From: Kalaharituber pfeilii
Lineage: Eukaryota; Ascomycota; Pezizomycetes; Pezizales; Pezizaceae
NCBI GenBank assembly: GCA_015179045.1
Contig: WHUZ01000071.1
Location: 1 to 64,000, forward strand
Direction: 5' to 3'
Length of the DNA stretch: 64,000 nt
The translations under genes were made by a program, and so were the position numbers. This document shows positions 1 to 10,498 of the stretch, in pieces (position 1 is the first letter of the stretch; each line of letters opens with the position of its first letter). A model generated the notes under the pieces. The model ran no database searches and had not been told where the DNA came from. It saw only the letters and a program-made list of their open reading frames with translations.

Positions 1-470
1 ATTGGGATTCCATCGAGGTTTTGAATCCTGGACAGCCGTCTTAGAGCTGTGGAACTGGATGTGTCCCAAAGTGATCTTACTCTTTCCCACATTTCCCGAG
101 AATCAAGAGTAGGCTCGTGTGGGGTACTTATTAGGGCAGTGACCTGAGGCTGAATTTCCGGTTCTCTAGCTCTGTTTCCTGAGTCAATTGAAAGGCCTTC
201 AAAAACACCATCGAGTCCATTATCCGGGATGCTGGATCTCGAATACTGTCGAATTCGATCACAATCTTCCTCGCCTGCTAACAATGTTTGCAGTTCCTCG
301 TCTATCTTTGAGGGCCTTTCCGACAACTTCTTTGTCTGTTCATTTATTGGAAGAGTTAATGAACTGAGGGATGTATCAGCAGTGCTGGATTTAGAAAAAT
401 GCAGATGCTCCATAGCAAGAGAAACGTCATTCCCGGTCAACATTATCGTTGTTGGGTGCAGGCGGAGCAT
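1..470 (-). CDS. Hypothetical protein, 3' part cut by window edge
   Basis: An open minus-strand frame runs from an ATG at 470 to the left edge (156 codons, no stop). A TGA lies in this frame near 558, so an ATG start at 470 or an exon beginning after the AG near 553 are both possible. The protein opens MLRLHPTTIMLTGNDV, followed by polar, Ser/Glu-rich sequence with no motif I recognise. Codon use looks coding and nothing on the plus strand competes convincingly. It is divergent from the kinase gene at 2190, and the GC-rich stretch between them may serve both promoters. No function is assigned; it could be the 5' end of a regulatory or scaffold protein. Confidence 0.45.
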   Translation of the reverse strand, partial: MLRLHPTTIMLTGNDVSLAMEHLHFSKSSTADTSLSSLTLPINEQTKKLSERPSKIDEELQTLLAGEEDCDRIRQYSRSSIPDNGLDGVFEGLSIDSGNRAREPEIQPQVTALISTPHEPTLDSREMWERVRSLWDTSSSTALRRLSRIQNLDGIP

Positions 471-2189
471 GGCAGCCAGTACTAGTTCGATAGCAGCTCC
501 ACTGTGACACGTTATCGATAAGCTTTTCTGGGACCGGGGGTGCTGGAATCACGGAGTTAGCACAAGTTCTATGAACTGCTAGGTTGGACTTTGGATATGA
601 CACCAGAACTGAAACAAAGAACCCAGTCTAGAGGTTTCCCTCGACAAGCTCTGTTGTTTGCCCCTTGCAGTCGGGGCAAGAGAGTAGCGGCTGAACGAAA
701 TATCTGTGAGGGGTGCCTAGCGGAAGAGGATGAGAGACTGGACCCAGACCGGAGAGCGGAAAGCAGAGAATGCAGGCTGCTGGGCTGGGGTTGGGCTGGG
801 CTGCTGGCGGCCTCCTGATCCACGCTGTCCCCGCCTGCTCGTCCGACCTATTTCCCATTCGTGCTAGTGAAGCTTCATGGGGACGTTCCTCGCTATGCAT
901 AGAACGCGCAGTTCCCAGTCCAGCAGATAGTAGTGTACTTACTCTACTCGAGTACGACATACCTGCCCTGGCCCTGTGCTGCCTGTGTGGGGCTAGCCGG
1001 CTACCAGCATGAGGGGGCGCCGCGTATGTCAGTTTGTCCGTGCCCGCATCCGCCCATGCAGGCCTCGATCGTAGGCGGTGTTGGGGGTGGGTGGGCAGTG
1101 ATTCGTGACCTGGGGGGGAGGAAGGGAGGGGAGAGTGGAGGCGACGGGGAGGACGTATGGGGAGCATGGAATCGGCAGGAGCTGGATATATAGCGGAAGA
1201 GAGGGCAGGAAAACGCGACGGGGGGCCGGCTGGGCTGGGCGTAGGCGGTGTCTGCTGGCGGTGCGTGTGGGTGCAGTGCAGCTCATCGCCCGCGGCCGCG
1301 CATCGGCGGCGGCGGAGTGCGCCCAGCCTGCGCCGCACCCTCTGCTGCACGGGCCAGCCTTGCCCGCTGCGTGCTCTCTGGAGCGGGCGCATTCTGGCCT
1401 ACGCCGCGGGCCCCATGGCGGCAGCAGCAGCCAGGCTTGCCTACAGTACGAGTACTTCCTGCCCCCGTCTCCTCATTTCGAGATCTCCGTCCCAAGCGTG
1501 ATCCCCTCACCCTCGCCCGCCACACGAGCCCACCGCCATTCGCTCCCAGCCAAGTCGCCCCGCTGCCGCTGCCCATTCACCGTCTCTATCCCCCATCCCC
1601 CCCCCCCCCCCCCCCCAGCTGCGTGCGTGCGTGCCTGAGTGCCCGAGTGCCCGAGTGCCCCGAGTGCCTGCGTGCCCGCGTGCGTACGAGTGGCTCCCGC
1701 CTGCTTATTAACAGCCGACGCCCGCCCTCGACGGGATAATAAGGAGGCCGCCCTCGTGGCCGTGCAGCTCGACGCTTTTCGGTCCCTCCTCACCCCAACG
1801 GCCGCATCGGAGCAGCCGTTGTGGCCTGGCCCGAGTATTCCATTTCAAGGGTCCCCATTTGCTCCCCTCCCACCCCTCGCTCCTCGCACCCCCCTCGCTA
1901 CCCCCAAACGCCCGCTCCAACCTTCCCCTCCTCCCCCCCCACCCCACAAGAAATTAAAGAAAAGAGGCACTCAATTTGGCGTAGTCGGAGCCAAGCTTCC
2001 CTCGAGGTGAGTTGATCAAATGCCACATTGCCGTCCCTCACACCGTCTCCCTGTCCATCAACCCAGAACTATCACCCAATTACCCCCCCCCAAATTTACC
2101 TGTGGATGTAATAGCATATTAACCCCTAAGGCCACAACCTCTGAAGGAGAAGGAGAAGGCCCCCGCTCCCCCAGTGCACAATAGCAATC
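471..2189. other. GC-rich intergenic/promoter region
   Basis: This stretch separates the minus-strand frame at 1-470 from the PDK1-type kinase gene. It is strongly GC- and pyrimidine-rich from about 1000 and contains a run of 20 C at 1597-1616, followed by GTGC/GAGTGCC short repeats (1617-1690). Many overlapping open frames exist on both strands, as expected where stop codons are rare by composition; none shows recognisable protein sequence. I read it as promoter and 5' leader. Confidence 0.5.
2007..2130 (+). other. Candidate 5'-UTR intron of the PDK1-type gene
   Basis: A consensus donor (GTGAGT at 2007) and an acceptor after CTAAG at 2130, with a TTAAC-like branch site just upstream, lie 60 bases before the start codon at 2190. 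The 124-nt size is a little longer than the coding introns here. Without transcript data this remains a pattern match. Confidence 0.35.
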
Positions 2190-4722
2190 ATGGATGGAGA
2201 TCTCAATCTTTCTCAGATGCTCGGTGGGCTTCGGATAGCGAATAATGTCGATACTCCACCTGCGTCCCCTGGCCTGCCTCCCCAGGAGAACTTGACAGAG
2301 TCGGAGCCTCGAGGATCCACGCCATCGCTACTCAAGACCTCATCTTCGTCGTCAAGGGGCGATCGCGCAAATAATGACGAAGAGCACCCTTTCACGTCGT
2401 CTGCGTCATCGTCGCGAGGCGTGCAGACGCAGTCTACCAGCGATTACCAGTCGTATCCTGGGCCAAACACATATGCGTCACAGTCAATATCGTCTCGGCC
2501 TCCGTCGACATACGGACCCTACGGCGGTGGAAACCAACCCGTGCTCCCCCTTTCCTTAGCTGGCGCACCAACTTACCAAGATCATCCTCGTTTATCTCGT
2601 GAACCTTCAAGAGCAGGTCATCAGCCACTTGGCCATCGGCATTCTACTAGGGAGCGTTCTGACTCCGACAGGTCTTATCGACAGCCAACACCAAATGGTC
2701 CTATGCCCCCAAGAGGGTCCGGCAGGAGCATGCAATCTGGGCATGGAAGCAGCACGAGCACTTACACTGAAAATGGCCCGTTACACAGCAGTGAGGAGTG
2801 GATGGAAAGGGGTGCAACAGTAGCTATACGGAAAGAAGTTGACAGAAATGGCAATACAACAACGCGAGTTGTGAAGAAAGGTGTCAAGGATTTCAATTTT
2901 GGGAGAACGCTGGGTGAAGGGAGTTATAGCACTGTAGGTGTTTTGTTGAGTTCTGGAAGGGTTCATTGATTCTCTGACACGGGTTACAGGTATTAGCTGC
3001 AACAGACCGAACCACCCTTAAAGAATATGCCATCAAAGTATTGGACAAACGACATATCATCAAGGAAAAGAAGGTCAAATATGTGAATATCGAGAAGGAC
3101 ACTTTGAATATATTAGGGGATCACCCTGGCATAGTAAGGCTGTATTATACGTTTCAAGATGAGAGGAGTCTGTATTTTGTACTGGATTTAGCCACCGGTG
3201 GGGAGTTATTAGGTTTTCTTAAGCGGGCAAGTTCAACAGTTCTAACCTTCCCAGGGCGTCATACTAACTGGTTGGATCAGATGTCTACATTTGATGAGGA
3301 GTGCACACGGTTCTACGGCGCGCAGATATTGGATGCTGTGGCATACATGCATTCGAGGGGAGTGATACATCGAGATCTGAAGCCTGAAAACGTTTTATTA
3401 GACGACAAGATGCATATCAAAATTACCGATTTTGGCACCGCCAAAATACTAGACCGTCCAAAGAAACCTTCGGTTGATGCAAATGGCCAATATCCAGGGG
3501 ATCCCGCAAGCCATGTCGACGATACTCGCGCCAACTCTTTTGTTGGAACTGCAGAGTACGTCTCTCCCGAGCTACTTACTGATAAAGCAGCTTGCAAGGC
3601 GTCAGATCTGTGGGCATTTGGCTGCATAATATTCCAGTTATTATCTGGCCGCCCACCATTCAAAGCATCAAATGAGTATCAGACGTTTCAGAAAATTGTG
3701 CATCTCGAGTACGAATTTCCCAAGGGATTTCCGCCTGTTGCTAGAGATCTAGTAGAACGATTGCTTGTATTAGATCCTCACAAAAGATTAACAATAGAGC
3801 ATATCAAGAACCATCAATTTTTTGAAGGTATTGAGTGGGGACGGCGACTATGGCAGCAACGGGCACCAAGACTGAAGCCTTACGTACCACCCCCTACGGA
3901 ACCAAGGATAATTTCACTCAATGGACCAGACACCTTCCGAAATGGAGCCAATGGCTCCTCAGGATCAGTTGGAAGGCCACCTGTTCCTCGGGTTATAACA
4001 GAATTACCACCACCCAGCCAACTGGATATCGAATGGTCCCCTATACTGACAAAACAAAGTGAAAGAATACTGAAGCTTGGTAACTGTATTGTCACATCTG
4101 CTCCTGCGCCCTTATCTCCAGACGGAAAGGGTGGCATAAATGGTCACAGCGGAACAGATGCGCCAAAGAAGTTCAAATTCTTTCCGAGTGGCGGTCCGAA
4201 AAGACGACAAAGATTGGTGATGGTTACGACTAGTGCTAGAATTATTATTGCTGTTGCTGGAGGAGATGAGAAGAAGATGAAAACAGATATCAATCTGCTT
4301 GGCTTAGGAGTTGTAATACGGCAGGTAGGGAATGCTGCAACCAGTAGTACTTGGGCTATTGACACGGTAGATGATCCCTTATGCCTTCCAAAGTATGCTT
4401 TTTGCTGACATTTAGGTAGCGCGATAAAACCTACACGTTTGAAGACTCTAAGAACTCTGCCAGCGAGTGGCTTGAATCCTGTGAGCGAGCAAAGGAGATC
4501 GCCCAGGCGAATAGATATAGTGGAGACGATGGATATAATGGTAGCACACTCTCAAGTCCAACTTCTACATTGGGAGGCGTGGAATCTAGTAACGGCCAAC
4601 ATCACTTTGGTCATGACGCAGATAGGGACAGTATCCATGGCGGAATGAATGGCGAGCGAGGCCCTGAAAGGAATAAGAGATTTTCAAAGCGGAATTCGAG
4701 AGGCTTTCCTGCGGTGTTTTGA
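2190..4722 (+). CDS. PDK1: PDK1-type (Pkh/Ksg1) AGC master protein kinase
   Basis: Phosphoinositide-dependent-kinase-1-like Ser/Thr kinase, which phosphorylates the activation loop of other AGC kinases in growth and wall-stress signalling. Exons 2190-2933, 2990-3226, 3281-4366 and 4420-4722 give 789 aa. The first ~225 residues are Ser/Pro-rich and disordered. The kinase domain has the glycine loop GEGSYST (242-248), catalytic Lys264 in EYAIK, catalytic Asp359 in IHRDLKPEN, DFG at 377-379 and the PDK1-type activation loop SFVGTAEYVSPE. A C-terminal PH-like region follows (from about DIEWSPIL to KTYTFEDSKN...EWLESCERAKE), as expected for PDK1. Intron 2 begins with GC (see separate entry). The start ATG is the first in a long open frame and follows the GC-rich leader. 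Family assignment is firm; the exact last intron (4367-4419) rests on restoring the PH-domain frame. Confidence 0.93.
3227..3280 (+). other. GC-AG intron within the PDK1 kinase domain
   Basis: The 54-nt segment starts GCAAGT, carries a perfect TACTAAC branch site at 3262-3268 and ends CAG. Removing it joins LLGFLKR to MSTFDEECTRFYGAQ, the arrangement expected for fungal PDK1. It is a multiple of three without a stop, so retention would add 18 residues in the kinase N-lobe/hinge area. GT donors in the same stretch (3231, 3239) either break the frame or leave extra residues. Confidence 0.8.
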
Positions 4723-4880
4723 CTTGTGCGGTTAAGGGGGAAGCCAAGAGAGAGGAAGGATATCGAAAGTAGCAGTGCGAGAAGTGCCAGTAACTTCTGA
4801 AGAAATAACCAGAAGTATTAGAGGATCAAGGCACCCCATCTTGCAACAACTAATTTGCCTCTTGGGGCAAAGCTTCGTTG

Positions 4881-4917
<37 letters not shown>

Positions 4918-5792
4918 TGTCCATGGCGTTGCGTGGTGTTGGTATGATGTTGTGTGTTGTTGAGAAGCAGATACACCTGGCAGCGAAGTTTGCACAGGCT
5001 GAGTCACGATATTTGGCAGCGTGGAATTGTATATGAGATGCATAAGAAATCTTGATAGGCGGCTTTCCCTGGGTTGCGTCATCTCCATTTTCGCTTCATT
5101 GCCGATGTTGTTTGATTTCGTTCTTTTCTTGCCTCACTTTTCTCCCAGAGTCCCTTTTTCGAACGTTCTGATGGATGTTGCCTGTTGCGCTCGTCTCTTT
5201 TGATTTCCTTTCCTGCACCGCATTATTTTGACATTTTATTTTGCACCTTGTCTTTGCCTTTTTACTTTTTTTTTTTTTTTTTCTTTATCCTTGTGTTTGG
5301 TTTTTTTTTGGGGGGAGTCTCCTTTGACTTAGTCCAGTCCATTCCAATTTTCTTGTACGCAAACACACTCTCATCTATTTATCTACCACTTAGTATTCTA
5401 CTATATTACAGCTTTGATTTTGTCACTTGGTACCATCTTCCACCTCAATTTCATTTTTTACAATGAAGTTATTCTCTTTTTTTTTATTCTTAAGGATGTT
5501 TATGACACATTTTTGTTGATCAAAGGTTTTCTCTTTAGTTCTTTTTCTTCTGTCATCTTCTCTTCCGCAGGAATGCCCTTAGCAAGCTTTGCGAGTTTTT
5601 TTTTCTTTTTTTTTTTTTTTTTTTTTGTTGAAAATTTGAATTTTATTTTATATATCTTTTTTTTTTCCCCCTCCTTTCTTTCAGAGTAGACACGGAGGCA
5701 GGTCGAGTGCTGTAGGAAAGTGGAAGCCAATGTGCAGAAAGGGGGAGTATTTAAATATATATTGGAGCGCTAACTTTGAAGAAGCTGGGTAC

Positions 5793-5826
<34 letters not shown>

Positions 5827-6666
5827 CTCTAATTGAGTATTTTCTTTGTTTTTTCCAAAGATTTTTGATATATATGCTGTATTTGACTTTTTCTTATAGG
5901 TAGTTTGTAACAAAGAGGAACTATAATTTAAAGACTTTGTTGTATGTTGTTGGAAATTGTAGTTACCTAATATAGTAAACTTTTGAGAAAACTTTTAATG
6001 TTTGGAGATTCTGTGATTTTGAGTTTTAAAATTATATTAAATTGAGACTAGTTCGTCTTGTACCCAAAGATTGATATATATCTTTATTTTTATTTTTATT
6101 TTTATTTTTATTTTTTTTATAATTTTTTATTTTATTTTATTTTATTTTATTTTATTTTATTTTATTTAGACATAATTGATTATACTAGATTTTTTAATAT
6201 TTTTTCTATTATTGACAATCAATAAACTAAAATAGAATGTAGGATGCTTTGAGTGCAACCTCAATTATACACTGGGTGTGATTAGGAATACGCGGGAGGG
6301 ACACGGTCTATACGTGTGTTCCCCCCCGCAACTGAATTCCCTACTTCCAGTTAAACTGACCGGGATTCTGGAAACTCGGCAGTATTGGCCGATGTGGAGA
6401 ACTCAGCGGACGAGGCTAGGGAACTCGCGTGAGCCTCGGTAAGTTAGCTGCCTAGAAAGTGAGGTCGCTAATACAAACCGGTAAGCCTGCATACACTTCC
6501 TTAGCTATGAGACAGCTGCGATGGCCCATGGTATTCATATATTGAGGTGCAGGAACGCGCTGTATCAGTTTCATATAATTTGGTTACACCCTTTGTATCC
6601 GTGGTTATCTTGAGATCACTCCAAAGCTTTTTTTTTTGTATTGCGAACGAAATTTGAACTGGAACA
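4723..6666. other. T-rich intergenic region
   Basis: No gene is visible here. It holds the 3' end of the kinase transcript and the promoter of the acyl-CoA oxidase. Runs of T dominate: T34 at 4883-4916, a T-run around 5263-5281, another around 5599-5625, and T32 at 5795-5826. From 6250 composition returns to normal; this part is probably the oxidase promoter. Confidence 0.6.
6082..6167. repeat. Microsatellite (TTTTTA)n then (TTTTA)n
   Basis: A hexanucleotide TTTTTA array (6082-6112) changes into a pentanucleotide TTTTA array of about nine units (6122-6167). The change of period by one T suggests replication slippage of a shared ancestor array. Confidence 0.9.
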
Positions 6667-8838
6667 ATGCCGACGGATCTTCAAGCGGCGAGAGTGCAGT
6701 GTAAAGTGGATGTGAAGGCCGTTGGGGATATCCTACTGTCCCCAGAGCAGCGGAGGGTCAGGGAGCGAGTTGCTGATGTTCTAGAGAAGGAGGAGTTGTG
6801 GGACTTATCTGTTCGGTAAGCTAGTCTGATAAGCTCCACTCGCGATACCTTTATTCTTACATTCCAATCACCAGAGCCCGGACATGGTCAAGTTCCAACT
6901 AATTCCTTTTTCCCTGACAGTCCCCATCTCAACCAAATCCAACAGCTCTATCGCTCGCTTCAACTCTGCAAGCGCATCCTCCAGCTCCGAACTCAATATC
7001 AATGGACCCCGGCTGAATACCACGAAGTGATCCGCAAAAGCGACGACAACCTCCCCATTTCTCTGCACGAGACCGCATTTATCCCCATGGTCCTCTCGCA
7101 AGGCACAGATGAGCAGCAACAGAAATGGCTTTCAAAGTGCCGGAGACTAGAGTACGTTGGGTGCTATGCGCAAACGGAGCTCGCGCACGGAAGTAATGTG
7201 CAAGGGCTCATAACTACTGCCACATGGGACGGAGTTAACGGCAGAGACGAGTTTATTATCGATAGTGGGGGCGTGGAGGGGACCAAGTGGTGGATTGGTG
7301 GAGCGGGGGTGTTGGCCAACTTTGCGCTTGTTCAGGCGATATTGCGGGTCCCGGATCGCACGACCGGGGAGATGAAGAGCCTCGGCCCACATCTCTTCGT
7401 TGTGCCGATACGAGATCTAGAAACCCATTTGCCCCTCCCGGGAGTCCAGGTTGGTGACCAAGGACCTAAGGCATATGGTGGCTTCGCGGCCACGGATAAT
7501 GGGTATATTAACTTTGACAAAGTCCGCATCCCCCGGGAGAACATGCTTATGCGGTTCGCAAAGCTTGACAAGGACGGTGTATATACACCCGCAAAGCATG
7601 ACAAATTGAGTTACGGATCCATGGTCGCGTTGCGGGCGGGGATTCCCAAACAAATGGGGTGGGTTGTTGGCAAGGCTGTGACTACCGCCATCAGATATTG
7701 TATTGCAAGAAGGCAGTTTAATCTTACGGGGAATGAGACGGCGGAGGAGACGCAGGTTATACATTATGCATCTGTCAAGCACCGCTTATTCCCAATCTTA
7801 GCTTTGTCGTATGCCTATATTCTGTCGGGTCAAAAGTGTTTGGAGATGTATTCGCAATTGTTGGATAGGCTGCTAAAGCTGGGGGATGTAGGTATGTTGG
7901 CAGAGATGCACTCTCTTTCTACAGCTTTGAAAGTCTCTTCGACAAGCGACGGCTGCAGGAGTCTAGAGGAAGCGCGCAAGGCAATGGGTGGCCATGGCTT
8001 CTCGTGGATGAGCGGCGTCGGGGGATGGTTTGCAAACATGACGGCGACGCAGACATACGAAGGGGAAAACTACGTTATCGCACAGCAGACTGCACGAGGC
8101 CTACTTAAGCATCTCAACGGACTAAGAGAGTCTGGCGCGGATTACAAGCTTCCTGAGAGTTCGGAGTACCTCAGACGTATCTTCTCCGGCAGTGGGAAGA
8201 AACCTGTCTCGCATTCCGCAGACACAACACCGCAACGATTCTGGCGTAACCCAGATAACCTGGTCAAGATTTTGGAAGCCCGGGCGGCGTACCTGATTGG
8301 CCGTCTCGCGATTGCGGTAGCGACAGAGAAGGAGAAACAATGGACAGACTTCTCGTTTAGCACATTTGCGATCGCGAGGGCGCATGCGGAACTGTATATC
8401 GTGAAGCAATTCTTCTCTGCGATAGCTGTCCCGGGTGTTCCCAAGGCGCTGAAGAAGCTCGCTTTACTCCATGGGTTAGCGACCGTGGTGGCCGGTCTCT
8501 CGGATTTGCTGGAGGCTGAGGAAATCACGGCAAGTGAGGCACGGGAGGTGAGAGAGGTATATAATTGGCTCGTGGAGCAAGAGTTGAGTGTGCCGGAGGT
8601 AGTGGGCCTGACGGATGCGTTTGGATTCAGGGATTGGGAAATTGGGCTGCTGGGAAATAGCGAGGGGAGGGTGTATGAGCGGATGTGGGATGAGGTGAGG
8701 TGGAAGGAGAGAGATGAGAGGAAGAGGGAGTTGGTGAGGAGGTGGGAAGGGGCCACGTGGGAGGGGATGCGGGAAGAAGCAATGAAGGTATTGAGGTATT
8801 GGAGGGAGGCTGATGAGGGGCAGAAGGCGAAGTTGTGA
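6667..8838 (+). CDS. POX1: Peroxisomal acyl-CoA oxidase
   Basis: FAD-dependent acyl-CoA oxidase, first and H2O2-producing step of peroxisomal beta-oxidation: acyl-CoA plus O2 gives trans-2-enoyl-CoA. Exons 6667-6815 and 6921-8838 give 688 aa, the normal family length. Visible landmarks: the N-terminal oxidase domain with PEQRRVRERV; the FAD/substrate stretch CYAQTELAHGSNVQGL; KWWIGGAG; the middle-domain RYCIARRQFN; ARKAMGGHGFSW; and TYEGENYVIAQQTARG (about residue 425), which contains the catalytic-base Glu position. The protein ends in AKL, a peroxisomal targeting signal type 1. The intron has a GTAAGC donor and restores RPHLNQIQQLYRSLQ. Start: first ATG, context ACAATG. Nothing is broken. 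Confidence 0.95.
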
Positions 8839-10498
8839 AGGTAAGGAGAGAGGTTGGGGGTGAGCTAGGGAGAGGAGCTGTGAGGTTGAAGTATGAAGGA
8901 ATCAAAAATGAATGGACGTTGAGGCTACTGTTACCTGCAGATACCCTTGTCGAAATAAACATGTTAAACCTCGCGAGCTTGGATAGAATCGAGTAAGTCT
9001 CATGCCAAGACCCTCCAGCCAACCACGAAGTCGCGAGTCTTGGCATGAGTCTAGCCTCATGTAACCAGTCTTGTATCATACGAGACAGCATCAAGTAGCA
9101 TATGATACCGCTTGGTTACTGACTAAGTACTCCTACTAGTAACACGTGATTTGAGACTGCTCGAAAGTGTGATATTCATAACTCTTCATTCGAGAACATA
9201 ATATAAATTGGGGGCTACCCATATTGATCAGCCCAGTTTATCGAGGCATCGGCAAGGCTGCTCTCGAATGTGAGCCCTGCAGCACGCGCGACTAGCCTTG
9301 GCATGTTCCCTTCGCAATCCAAGGTCAGTTGAACGCTGATCTTTGCAACTTTCGAGAGCTGATGCCTGATGCAGGTATCTTTGCAACCGGTGGTCAAGAA
9401 AGGAGTACATAAGTACTTCCTAGTACTTATGGTGAGCTGGGGCGGGACCCAATCCCTGGCAAGCCGAGTCGACAACGTCGTTGGCGGGGCGGTGAGGAGT
9501 TGTCAGTGCCGGGCGTGTTGAGCCCCACCATGGCTATGCCAGCGGCCGGGCTGCGCATGTAAGAACGAATATACAAGTACAGCTTCGTCAGATGCTCCTG
9601 GCGAGTGCGTGATGATTGAATCAAGGAGGCAATCGCCGACCCCGCCAGGCTGCGATGGGGATAGATGTACGTAGGAGGCACAATCTCGGGGCCCCTTGTA
9701 TTCGTACTTGTAGGTAGTATACTGCGCTTGCACGCAATAGAGCACATTACATAAGGAGCCATACGTGAGGCCACCCAGAGCCCAAACTTGAAGTGACCTA
9801 GCTGTGATCTTCACGCGAGTCCGCCTCCATCTGTTCTCAAAGAGGACATATCGGTCGTCCAGTCCGGCCTGGTTCCCCCCCCCCCGTTGACGCTGCCGAA
9901 CCCCCCTGCCTAGCATATTGGGCTCCAGAAGACGCTCTCCGCTCGTTTTTTTCTTTTCTTTTTTCCTCCCCTTCGCTGACCTTTGAATTTTTGCGTATAC
10001 ATTGTTGCTGCGTGTGTATGCTGTGTGTGCAGTTGTTGATTGTTGTAACCTGCCCAGCAAGCATAGCGGTTGTCCCCACTTTCTCACGCACTGTGAAGTG
10101 GACCCTCCCGACCCCCAGAACCCAGAAACCAGGCCATCCCATACCTCCGATTTACCACATAGTTTAGCCCACGTTCTGCAGCACAACCTTCATCACCCCC
10201 AGCATCGTCAGCTATCAGCATCCACCCCCCCGTCAGCATCACTTGCCGTCGTCCAGACGCAAGTCACTCTGGAACGACCGCAGCACTGCATTTCCTTATT
10301 TACCTCCCAGTCGTTGTTGAACACACCTGCCTGTCAGCTTGTGATTGGACCGGAGTGAAGAAAGAGGGAGGGAAAGCCACCTTTTAATCCAAGTGTCACA
10401 AACGAAAGCTTGTGATAACGGCAGATCGAGAACCACGAGGGAACGAGAGTTGTCCCTCCAAATACAAAGGACAGGACACACAAACATAGCTAGGTGGG
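8839..10498. other. Intergenic region between oxidase and J-protein genes
   Basis: It contains the 3' flank of the oxidase, an inverted repeat at 8999-9049 and the C-rich then pyrimidine-rich leader of the J-protein gene (about 9880-10490). A minus-strand open frame at 9503-10186 has no recognisable protein features and unlikely composition. I see no gene. Confidence 0.5.
8999..9049. repeat. 13-bp inverted repeat (potential hairpin)
   Basis: CTCATGCCAAGAC at 8999-9011 is the exact reverse complement of GTCTTGGCATGAG at 9037-9049, with 25 bases between. It lies about 160 bases after the oxidase stop codon, so it could form a 3'-end hairpin or be a two-site protein-binding element. Confidence 0.75.

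Noticed and set aside
628..2015. Open frames up to 254 codons upstream of PDK1
   Set aside because: Same composition effect: low-complexity Pro/Arg/Gly translations, mirrored on the opposite strand.
9503..10186. 227-codon minus-strand frame
   Set aside because: No ordered-protein pattern or motif, and it covers the leader of the J-protein gene.
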